A stretch of 41,474 bases of DNA, from positions 56,449 through 97,922 of the forward strand of contig CP070761.1 of NCBI GenBank assembly GCA_020348985.1, written 5' to 3'. Under the pieces are notes generated by a model that was given only the letters and a program-made list of their open reading frames with translations, did not search any database and was not told where the DNA came from. Positions 26,256 through 33,173 of this stretch are shown here, piece after piece; the first letter of the stretch is position 1; each line of letters begins with the position of its first letter. Source of the stretch: Candidatus Thorarchaeota archaeon (GTDB taxonomy: Archaea > Asgardarchaeota > Thorarchaeia > Thorarchaeales > Thorarchaeaceae). A program made the translations under genes and the position numbers.

Positions 26256-28010
26256 GTGAATTGTCTTTCATCACTCGGTGACCTTTTTAGCTCTTTGAGT
26301 GACCTGACTTCTTGGAGAAGAATGGCAAAGGGAACTACCGGTCTTGTCGATCGACTGTGGAAGATGGGAGAATTCTCCAAACAGAGAGTCAGATTCCTTT
26401 CTGACCATGTAGTTCTTCAACCAGCTACAATCTCGTCACATTGGGGGCAATCTGATTCTAAATTGATGCCTAGCCACTTTGAGAAGAGATTCGGACTGAG
26501 GCCAGTAGTTGTAGAGCCAGTCAGCAAAAGAATCGAGAGTTCCTTGTTTGGCGGCAGGATTGTTGAGCAAGAGACTCGTGATCATCTGGCGAGCGCAGAC
26601 TCTCTCCTGGAACAAGTGGACTTTGTGATTCCTGATGAGGATAGCATTGATCCGCTACTAAGACCTCACAGAGAATCTCTCTCTTATGTATTCTCAAGAA
26701 TCGTCATGGGGCGGTTCCCCGAGGATTCGAGCTGGCTCTGGTATACTCCCGGACTTGACCGATTCTCGAACGCACTATTTGCATTGCAGTGGTTTTCAAG
26801 ACTTTCAGGAGTCCACCTTCCTTGGCATGATGCAGTCAACGATCACAGTCAGGGCCTATCTCATCAATCGAAAGAAGCTGTAGTCTCGATGAGACCTGAT
26901 GGAATTCCAGCAAGTGAATGGGAACCCTTTCTTTCAAAACTGCGTAGAGAAATTAGCATTCTCTGCTACAGACCCCTTGTGGCGATCTGTGAGAAACTTG
27001 GAGATGTTTCTAGTCCAAAGAGGATGACTTGGAGAGATGTGGTAGATGTCATGGGTCTGAAGAAGAGAACCGCAGGAATTGCGTTGAACAATATCGAGCT
27101 GACTCTAACAGAGAGGTTTGTAATCGGAGTCTCTAGGCTAGGGCTCAGGTATAGGTATGTTCTCTCACCCAGAGAGAGAGACCCCCCATCGATTTCCGTT
27201 TCGCGCGGTTTGTGCGAGGTAGTCTCTTTCTCCAAGGCTGTCGGCCGTAGACCTCGTCATATGTCTTTGTATGGTCACGTAGAACCAGATTCGTCTCTAG
27301 GCCCTCAGAATCTGCATTCCGGAATGCAGGAGCTAGCAGTGGACGAGGAGACAGTTTCGATGAGAATGGACTTCTTCAATTCCGACAGAAAGGAACAATG
27401 GGAGCTTCCTGTCGATGACCACACCACCGTTACGCCTGGTAGGAATCCATCGTGGATTATTCGTAAGAGTGACCCACCATCAAAGAGACCGTTCAAACCT
27501 ACTCTAAGACAGGCAGAGGTGCTTGCCGCTCTTTGGAGTCATAGAGGATCCGCAAGGTCTCTTGAGATTCTAATGAATGTACTGAGCATTCCCAGGTCTA
27601 CGGCAAAGGTTTCTGTCGACACGCTTCTCAAGAATCGGATTGTGTCAACGCTCTATCATCCAGCGATTGAGCTGTCGGCGCTTCCGGAATTGATAGTTGT
27701 GGGAGTCATTGAATCCAATCAAAGGAGAACGAATGAGTTCGTGAAATTGCTCCTAGCGAGATTTCCTTTCGTTGAACTCAAGAGAGGATCATCGACAGGA
27801 GCCTTCATCGCACACATTAGGGTTCCAGCAAATAGAGGTGTATTCTTTGTTAGTTTCCTCGAAAGCGAACTTGAAGCAATCAGTCTGCCTGAGGAGTCAG
27901 TTTTCGTGGGTCTTGTTGATAGACGAATGACGCATCTCATTGCACTTCCATTCAGACTCTACTCTCCAAGGATTCGCGAATGGCATGATCCTTGGGACGT
28001 TATCGGTTAG
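26256..28010 (+). CDS. 584-residue protein with winged-helix-like segments, function unknown
   Basis: Two regions look like winged helix-turn-helix folds: one in the middle (MTWRDVVDVMGLKKRTAGIA with a following wing-like segment) and one near residues 415-470 (LRQAEVLAALWSHRGSARSL, then IPRSTAKVSVDTLLKNRIV). The last 110 residues (IVVGVIESNQRRTNEF onward) form an alternating beta/alpha region somewhat like the ligand domain of Lrp/AsnC regulators. A DNA-binding or regulatory role is inferred; no catalytic motif is seen. Start GTG 26256 fits the promoter position, with ATG 26322 as an alternative. It is convergent with the 13-gene cluster and overlaps its last gene by 11 bases, which suggests it may regulate or assist that cluster. 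Confidence 0.7.
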   Translation: MNCLSSLGDLFSSLSDLTSWRRMAKGTTGLVDRLWKMGEFSKQRVRFLSDHVVLQPATISSHWGQSDSKLMPSHFEKRFGLRPVVVEPVSKRIESSLFGGRIVEQETRDHLASADSLLEQVDFVIPDEDSIDPLLRPHRESLSYVFSRIVMGRFPEDSSWLWYTPGLDRFSNALFALQWFSRLSGVHLPWHDAVNDHSQGLSHQSKEAVVSMRPDGIPASEWEPFLSKLRREISILCYRPLVAICEKLGDVSSPKRMTWRDVVDVMGLKKRTAGIALNNIELTLTERFVIGVSRLGLRYRYVLSPRERDPPSISVSRGLCEVVSFSKAVGRRPRHMSLYGHVEPDSSLGPQNLHSGMQELAVDEETVSMRMDFFNSDRKEQWELPVDDHTTVTPGRNPSWIIRKSDPPSKRPFKPTLRQAEVLAALWSHRGSARSLEILMNVLSIPRSTAKVSVDTLLKNRIVSTLYHPAIELSALPELIVVGVIESNQRRTNEFVKLLLARFPFVELKRGSSTGAFIAHIRVPANRGVFFVSFLESELEAISLPEESVFVGLVDRRMTHLIALPFRLYSPRIREWHDPWDVIG

Positions 28011-28251
28011 ACAAGAACAGGTCCTCGTCTTCTTCAATCATCCTCGTGATCAACGCAAGTTGGTCTTGATACTCCTTCTCTTCAGGTCTCAGGTCTATCG
28101 CCCGAAGAAGAGCCTTACGCGAATCTCGAAAGGCCCCCAACTGAAAAAGCCTGTTTGCGAGGTAGTACCAAACATGTGAATTGGATGGATGTTCATCCTC
28201 GCGGCGCACTGTGGAGGATCCATCCCTGTGCTCAACTCCGTCAACTGCCAT
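28000..28251 (-). CDS. Small TPR-like protein, last gene of the DNA-processing cluster
   Basis: An 83-residue protein. After a charged, variable N-terminal third comes a helical pair (SHVWYYLANRLFQLGAFRDS then RKALLRAIDLRPEE) that fits one tetratricopeptide repeat, plus a capping helix. Such modules bind peptide partners. It begins three bases after the FEN1 stop and its stop overlaps the convergent 584-residue gene by 11 bases. It is probably a small assembly factor of the cluster (inference from position). Confidence 0.68.
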   Translation of the reverse strand: MAVDGVEHRDGSSTVRREDEHPSNSHVWYYLANRLFQLGAFRDSRKALLRAIDLRPEEKEYQDQLALITRMIEEDEDLFLSNR

Positions 28252-28254
28252 TGT

Positions 28255-29244
28255 CTACACCCATCTCTCCAGTGTTGCTTGTTCCTTACCAAAATCTTTC
28301 CAAGTCGCGACAATCTCTCTGGCTGTGCGGTTCGCATTCTCTTCTCCAATAATCGGAGAAAAGAGCTTCAGCACCCTGGGCACAATTGGAGCGTTGAGTG
28401 ACAAGTCAAGACTATCAGCTCGAATGTCTTCTGCCTCATCAAAGATCTCACGTGCGTTTAGAAACTCGTTCCTTTCTGTTTGGCTGATTCCTTTGCATTT
28501 GAGAATCGATTCGAGATTGCCAAAGCGATTTAGAAGTACAATACCTTTCCGCGGTCCAACTCCTTTCATACCAGGGTGAAAGTCGCATCCACAGATGATA
28601 GCGAGGTCCTTTAGCTGCATTAGGTTGAGACCAAGACACTTCTTCAGAGCGTCCAGTGTTACATTCTCAATCTCTCTGCTTGAGAATCGAATCGACCTCG
28701 TTACATGAGCGCTGCCGAAGAGGAGCGCGTCGGAGTCATTGGAGAGCACTGTCTCAGCTCTGCCCTGAATTACAAGTGCTGCCGCTGTCATCTCAGCCTC
28801 AGACGATGCAGTAACTGAGGGAATCCCCAATGAGACACATAGGTCTCTTATGTGAGAAGCTCTGAAGTACCATTTGAGAGCAGGGTTCTCTATCAGAGCC
28901 TCAGCAATTTCTGTGTCGAACACATCTTGTTCACGCATGAACTGAGCATATAGACTGCGTGCAAGTTGTATGAGTGAAGGATTCGTGGGTCTCTTGCGCG
29001 CTTCTGGCGGACCATCGAATATGAAGATAGGAAGTACGTTGTTCAGAAGAGAGCCGCGGATGAAGCTGTACAGAACATGAACATGTGCAGTTGGAACCCG
29101 CCCGGGGACTTGACAATGGCCATACTCAAAAGAGCTGATTCTTCTCGTCATGTAGTTCGGTGTGTCTACTGCAATTGTTTCAATTGCAGTATCCACTAGG
29201 TTGTCAGTCTGCCAGGGAACGAAACTCCAATTCTTCACTCCCAT
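28255..29244 (-). CDS. fen: FEN1-family flap endonuclease with PCNA-interacting box
   Basis: A 329-residue member of the XPG/FEN1 family, cutting 5' flaps during Okazaki maturation and repair. All seven metal-binding acids can be placed: Asp27, Asp77 (FDGPPE), Glu149 and Glu151 (SEAEM), Asp170 and Asp172 (NDSDALLFG), and Asp221 (GCDFHPGMKGVG, the helix-two-turn-helix). The tail ends QATLERWV, a PCNA box with Val in place of the final aromatic. The ATG at 29244 has AGGTGA six bases upstream. Whether it is the only FEN1 in the genome or a paralogue cannot be told here; its place in this cluster is unusual. Confidence 0.92.
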   Translation of the reverse strand: MGVKNWSFVPWQTDNLVDTAIETIAVDTPNYMTRRISSFEYGHCQVPGRVPTAHVHVLYSFIRGSLLNNVLPIFIFDGPPEARKRPTNPSLIQLARSLYAQFMREQDVFDTEIAEALIENPALKWYFRASHIRDLCVSLGIPSVTASSEAEMTAAALVIQGRAETVLSNDSDALLFGSAHVTRSIRFSSREIENVTLDALKKCLGLNLMQLKDLAIICGCDFHPGMKGVGPRKGIVLLNRFGNLESILKCKGISQTERNEFLNAREIFDEAEDIRADSLDLSLNAPIVPRVLKLFSPIIGEENANRTAREIVATWKDFGKEQATLERWV

Positions 29245-29254
29245 CTCTAGTCAC

Positions 29255-29983
29255 CTACAATGAACGGATAGACTTCAAGCCGCTACGCTCAAGCTTTAGG
29301 ATGATTGAGGTACCCGATGAGCTTGAGGGACTCCTCTCTATTGAGAATCGCACAATGTCAGTCGTGCTGTTTATCCAGTCAACCCTGACAACAGAATCCA
29401 CATCATGACCAAGTACGTTCCCGCCTATTGGACGTGCCTCACCTGTTCTCCAATCATGTCTGGTGTGACCAGTCAGAGCGAGGTGAATCCCTGACTCATT
29501 CACTGTGGTCCTCATTGATTCTAGTGCACTGAATAGTTCTCTTTGTCTCTTGATTCCTCCAGGCTGTCCGGATAGGTTAAGGATTCCAGCAAGGTTGTCG
29601 ACAACGACCAAGTCGATGCAATCAATCTCATGAATCTTATCGGATACACTCATGAGGTCTGAAAGATCAAGTACCTCTGCAACGTGGATCCTTCGCAACC
29701 AATCGTCAGATTCTGATGGCTTTTTGGAGTACTGTCTGATTAGTCCAGGACTGTAGTTTCGACCTGAATCCACGAACAGAGATCCACCTCCAGATCTAGC
29801 AGCGGCTACGGTAATGATATGTGCCCACGCCGTAAGGGGGGCCTTCTGCGCTCCATGAAAGAGAGAGATCTCCATAGGTGCAAGAAGAGGCCCTATCATA
29901 GAATTAAGCTGGCGAGGGACTAGTCGTATTCTCGATTCGGAAAGCGCATTTATGTTCTCAAGTGGCGTCTCCAGCGGATTCAA
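29255..29983 (-). CDS. RadA-derived RecA-fold protein with degenerate Walker A
   Basis: A 242-residue RecA-fold protein. The Walker A place (residues 43-51) reads HGAQKAPLT, lacking the GKT needed for ATP hydrolysis. The Walker B strand LVVVDN is kept. The segment PIGGNVLGHDVDSVVRVDW matches the L2 region of RadA (family PxGGxxxAH), so descent from RadA/RadB is clear. It is probably a pseudo-ATPase that shapes or regulates a complex. The TTG at 29983 overlaps the membrane gene by 26 bases and has a weak ribosome site. It precedes the FEN1 gene by 10 bases. Confidence 0.78.
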   Translation of the reverse strand: MNPLETPLENINALSESRIRLVPRQLNSMIGPLLAPMEISLFHGAQKAPLTAWAHIITVAAARSGGGSLFVDSGRNYSPGLIRQYSKKPSESDDWLRRIHVAEVLDLSDLMSVSDKIHEIDCIDLVVVDNLAGILNLSGQPGGIKRQRELFSALESMRTTVNESGIHLALTGHTRHDWRTGEARPIGGNVLGHDVDSVVRVDWINSTTDIVRFSIERSPSSSSGTSIILKLERSGLKSIRSL

Positions 29984-30899
29984 CCCCCATACGCAGAATT
30001 GAAGGGTCCCGACTGAGGAACAGTTTCTTCAGAAACCTGCGCGTCATCACCTCAGCAGGAAGACCTGGAACACTAGTCACAGGTAGTATGGCGATGAGAC
30101 CTTGCAGACTAGGGAACAAGGTCATTCGCTCCGGTCGAATTCTCAGCAACTTGTCGACGACCTCATTATCACTGACAACCCTATATTCGTCCAGAGGAAT
30201 CCCGTGAGCCTGTTCGACAAAGGGGAGACTCAATACAATACTAGCTAGCTGAGCAGAAGCTCTTCTATAACCAGTGATTCTGGCCTCCTCTAGCACTGAT
30301 TCTACTTTTTGCACCCAGGTGGAATCATCAGCAACATTGATTGCCAACAAGTCAAAGTCTAGAAGATAAACAAGTGAGACTGGCAGGATCGGACGCTCCC
30401 TCATAACTTGCACTACTGAGTCGGTTAATGCCTTTGGCAGAATGAGTGCCTTCATGTTGTCAAACGGGAAACTTGGTATACTTGGAAGTAGTTCGGCGCC
30501 ATTCTCGAAGTTGATTGCAGTGGCGATAACATCTGATGTGTGGTTCAATAGACTAGAGAATTGTGATACGAAATCCATGACTCCAGATGGCTCCTGAATC
30601 AATCTGCAGCCAATAACAACGAGCGCACCAGAAAGTAGTGCAATGTGAATGCCAAACGGAATTACAATGATGATGACGGCAAACGTAAAGCAGGCGACTG
30701 ATGCCCATGCGATGACATTCATTATACCGTGGCTTGGACTTACCGGATTGACACTTGCTGAAACTCTGATAAGGAGAAGCGAGCAAGAAGCGAGAAGAAA
30801 GAGAGGAAGAGGGTTACCGAACCTAAACGCAAGAACAACCCCTGTCACTGAAACGACCATCTCTCCGCCAAGAAAGAGCGCGAGACCTCCGACTAGCAC
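29958..30899 (-). CDS. Four-TM membrane protein with soluble C-terminal domain
   Basis: A 313-residue protein. The first 110 residues hold about four hydrophobic helices (GLALFLGGEMVVSVTGVVLA, PLFLLASCSLLLI, VIAWASVACFTFAVIIIVI and the following ALLSGALVVIG). The remaining 200 residues are a mixed alpha/beta soluble domain (from about PSGVMDFVSQFSSLL). No known motif is seen. The GTG start at 30899 lies eight bases after the preceding stop, with a short AGGA. It is likely a membrane anchor for the two RecA-fold proteins on either side (inference). Confidence 0.68.
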   Translation of the reverse strand: MLVGGLALFLGGEMVVSVTGVVLAFRFGNPLPLFLLASCSLLLIRVSASVNPVSPSHGIMNVIAWASVACFTFAVIIIVIPFGIHIALLSGALVVIGCRLIQEPSGVMDFVSQFSSLLNHTSDVIATAINFENGAELLPSIPSFPFDNMKALILPKALTDSVVQVMRERPILPVSLVYLLDFDLLAINVADDSTWVQKVESVLEEARITGYRRASAQLASIVLSLPFVEQAHGIPLDEYRVVSDNEVVDKLLRIRPERMTLFPSLQGLIAILPVTSVPGLPAEVMTRRFLKKLFLSRDPSILRMGVESAGDAT

Positions 30900-30907
30900 A
30901 ATTCCTA

Positions 30908-31612
30908 TCAGACGGAAACATGACCCTCCGAGCAGCCTTCTTGCCTCCTGCTGTAACCCATGTCTTTGGACGTAGGATTGACTTCAACTATACCATCATT
31001 TGACAACCTTAGAGCGAGTATTGTTTCCATGGAGTCCATACTCTTGCCCGTCACTAGAATTCGAGATACTCTTCGCCCAGGTTCTCTTTCCACATGCAAG
31101 TCAAAGTCGGCAAACTTCTTGATTGAATCCAAGTGTACTGCTTGGTCCTCAACACCATTTGATCTTGATTCACTAAGAATGACTATCATGATGTTTCGCG
31201 AACGTGCGATACCTGCCAACATCGGAAGTGCCTCCTCGAAAAGGACCCTGGCCCACATGGGCTCACTACGAGGCCCCATGCCCAGAATTCGCGTTATTGT
31301 ATCGACAACAACGAGACTCGTCTCGTTCTTCAAACAAGAGGAAATTCGATCTATGGCACTTCTCGCATCACTGTGACCAAGCACAACAGAAACATTGGCT
31401 CGACTCCCTCCCGCTGAGACAACGTTTTTTCTGAGCAGTCTGATGAATGCTCCCTTCCCATCAGTGTTGACCCAAAGAACATGAGAATGGCAAGCGGCCT
31501 CAGAGGCAATGCGAATCGCCAACAAGGTCTTTCCTGATCCTGCAGAGCCCCATACGTGAACCAGACCTGAGATACCTGAAATTTGAACAATGCCACCATT
31601 ATGCAGCGTCAA
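30908..31612 (-). CDS. RadB/RecA-like ATPase with intact Walker A
   Basis: A RecA-fold ATPase of 234 residues. Walker A WGSAGSGKTLLA (Lys28) and Walker B SLVVVDT are intact, unlike its relative at 29255. The domain begins at the usual place (LHNGGIVQISGISGLVHVWG). The frame is open for 30 more codons to ATG 31702, but that would overlap the previous gene by 104 bases. The TTG at 31612 has GGAGG six bases upstream, so I choose it. The family includes recombinase paralogues; I infer a DNA-related ATPase role in the cluster. Confidence 0.8.
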   Translation of the reverse strand: MTLHNGGIVQISGISGLVHVWGSAGSGKTLLAIRIASEAACHSHVLWVNTDGKGAFIRLLRKNVVSAGGSRANVSVVLGHSDARSAIDRISSCLKNETSLVVVDTITRILGMGPRSEPMWARVLFEEALPMLAGIARSRNIMIVILSESRSNGVEDQAVHLDSIKKFADFDLHVEREPGRRVSRILVTGKSMDSMETILALRLSNDGIVEVNPTSKDMGYSRRQEGCSEGHVSV

Positions 31613-33173
31613 ACTCCTCCTCCGACTCAAATACCATCTTACCGTATCCAGTATTGTCCTCGATGTGGCTCCCTTCTTCCTGTAAAGTCCTGCTTGTATC
31701 ATCCCGCCCTGATGATCTCAACTCATTCATTAGCTCGTGATGTTCCTTCAATGAATCGTCTTCCAACGTTTCGAATGACTGGATTTGGTCTTCTGGGCGA
31801 CTCAATTCCTCATCAAAGTAAGCAAGCAGCCTCTCTGTGGATTTCCGTAGGATTAGCTCATCCACAGAATCTCTTGTATCCCTTGGGACAATTCCTGCAT
31901 TGAAGAGTGATAGATTCAGATAGCCGATGAATTCGACGAGTTGCTCAGCGGACACAGGCGACACCATGTGATTTGTTATTGCCGCATATGCAAGTGCCAG
32001 CTCGGCTTCCTCGCTCTCATCTTCCAAGCCCTCAAGGAACCTGAAGAGGTCAAGGAATCGTTCCATTCCCGGGTCACTAGAAAGAGTGTGCCTTGTTTCC
32101 ATTTCTTTAGGTATTAGATTGGATGAGACTCTAACACATTCATCCAGAATAGACGAGCAAAGTAAAACAGACCTTTCAGTTGATCCATCTCTAGCTGCTC
32201 TTGCTGCCGAGCCAATTAGCGGTGAAACCACGAAACCCAGATCATTGATTATCTTGAGAGTCCGTGCGTTCTCGAAGACGGATTTGTCTATTCTTTGTGC
32301 CTCTCCAATCTCGTCAAGAGCATTCCTCTCCAAAGCGAGCTGCTGCTTGAACTCTTGGATGACTCTTCTTGATTGAGTCAGATAGAGAGAAGAAGACGCC
32401 GCACCTAGAATGGTGGCAGCCAGTGGAAGTAACAGATTGCCAGAACCTGAAACGAAAGCGGAAACGAAGGCCAGAGTACCGATAATTGGAAGTCCTAGAA
32501 GAAGTGCCCCATACCATCCCTTCTTGACACCTCTTTCTAGAAGACGCCATTTCTCAGAGTCGACACTTTCGCTTACGTCAGGAAGGATTGATCGTGCATC
32601 ACTTCGACGAGCTAACGAAAACCCCTCGATATCGAGCACTCGCCTAGCCTCTGTCAGCCACGAAAGGTCAATTGTAGGCCTCACGTCCTTGGACACTACG
32701 TAAACGGCTCTTGTTATGTGGAGCAAAGACCTATTCCCTCCATCGCTTGACTTGAGCGTTTGAAGTGGAATCTGTCCCCAGGGAGTCATTACAGATAGCT
32801 CATCCCATCGGTCATCCAAATCGACATCCTTCAAAACAGAAGGCAAACTCCGATTTACTGTCTCGAGGACAGCGGCTTTCATCGCTATTGATGCCTTACC
32901 GAATGTTGCTTCCCTAAGGTCAAGGACGTACACAATCTCCAGATGGACGCCTCTTGCAGACGGTATTCCAGAAGTGCGAACTCCAAGAGTAATCCCGTTT
33001 GAGTAGACATGCGTCCGATGACCAGTCTTGTCTAGTATGTCACTAATGTCATATACGGCGTCTGGAGTGGCACCATCTCTCTGCGGGATTGAGTCCAACG
33101 CATCCGTTCTCGGGACATCATCAACAGAGAAGCTATCTTCATGGGTTCGGGGATAGGTCTTGTCTTCAGTCAC
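31599..33173 (-). CDS. Two-TM protein with large soluble domains, function unknown
   Basis: A 524-residue protein. An N-terminal polar region of about 50 residues is followed by an alpha/beta domain of about 150 residues (VHLEIVYVLDLREATFG and after). Two adjacent membrane helices lie near residues 221-265 (GALLLGLPIIGTLAFVSAF and LLLPLAATILGAASSSL). A long helical domain and an acidic tail ending EEEFDAA follow. I recognise no family. The GTG at 33173 has GGAGGAGG nine bases upstream and overlaps the helicase stop by eight bases; ATG 33194 is the alternative. It is likely a membrane platform of the complex (inference). Confidence 0.72.
   Translation of the reverse strand: MTEDKTYPRTHEDSFSVDDVPRTDALDSIPQRDGATPDAVYDISDILDKTGHRTHVYSNGITLGVRTSGIPSARGVHLEIVYVLDLREATFGKASIAMKAAVLETVNRSLPSVLKDVDLDDRWDELSVMTPWGQIPLQTLKSSDGGNRSLLHITRAVYVVSKDVRPTIDLSWLTEARRVLDIEGFSLARRSDARSILPDVSESVDSEKWRLLERGVKKGWYGALLLGLPIIGTLAFVSAFVSGSGNLLLPLAATILGAASSSLYLTQSRRVIQEFKQQLALERNALDEIGEAQRIDKSVFENARTLKIINDLGFVVSPLIGSAARAARDGSTERSVLLCSSILDECVRVSSNLIPKEMETRHTLSSDPGMERFLDLFRFLEGLEDESEEAELALAYAAITNHMVSPVSAEQLVEFIGYLNLSLFNAGIVPRDTRDSVDELILRKSTERLLAYFDEELSRPEDQIQSFETLEDDSLKEHHELMNELRSSGRDDTSRTLQEEGSHIEDNTGYGKMVFESEEEFDAA
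31614..31623 (-). promoter_or_regulatory. Ribosome binding site that decides the RadB-like start
   Basis: GGAGGAGGAG on the minus strand ends one to six bases before TTG 31612, depending on which GGAGG is used. The upstream one gives a normal six-base spacing. Confidence 0.5.

Noticed and set aside
31612..31702. Longer N-terminus for the RadB-like ATPase from ATG 31702
   Set aside because: It would overlap the preceding gene by 104 bases in another frame, whereas TTG 31612 has a well-spaced GGAGG and begins right at the RecA fold. Not fully excluded.
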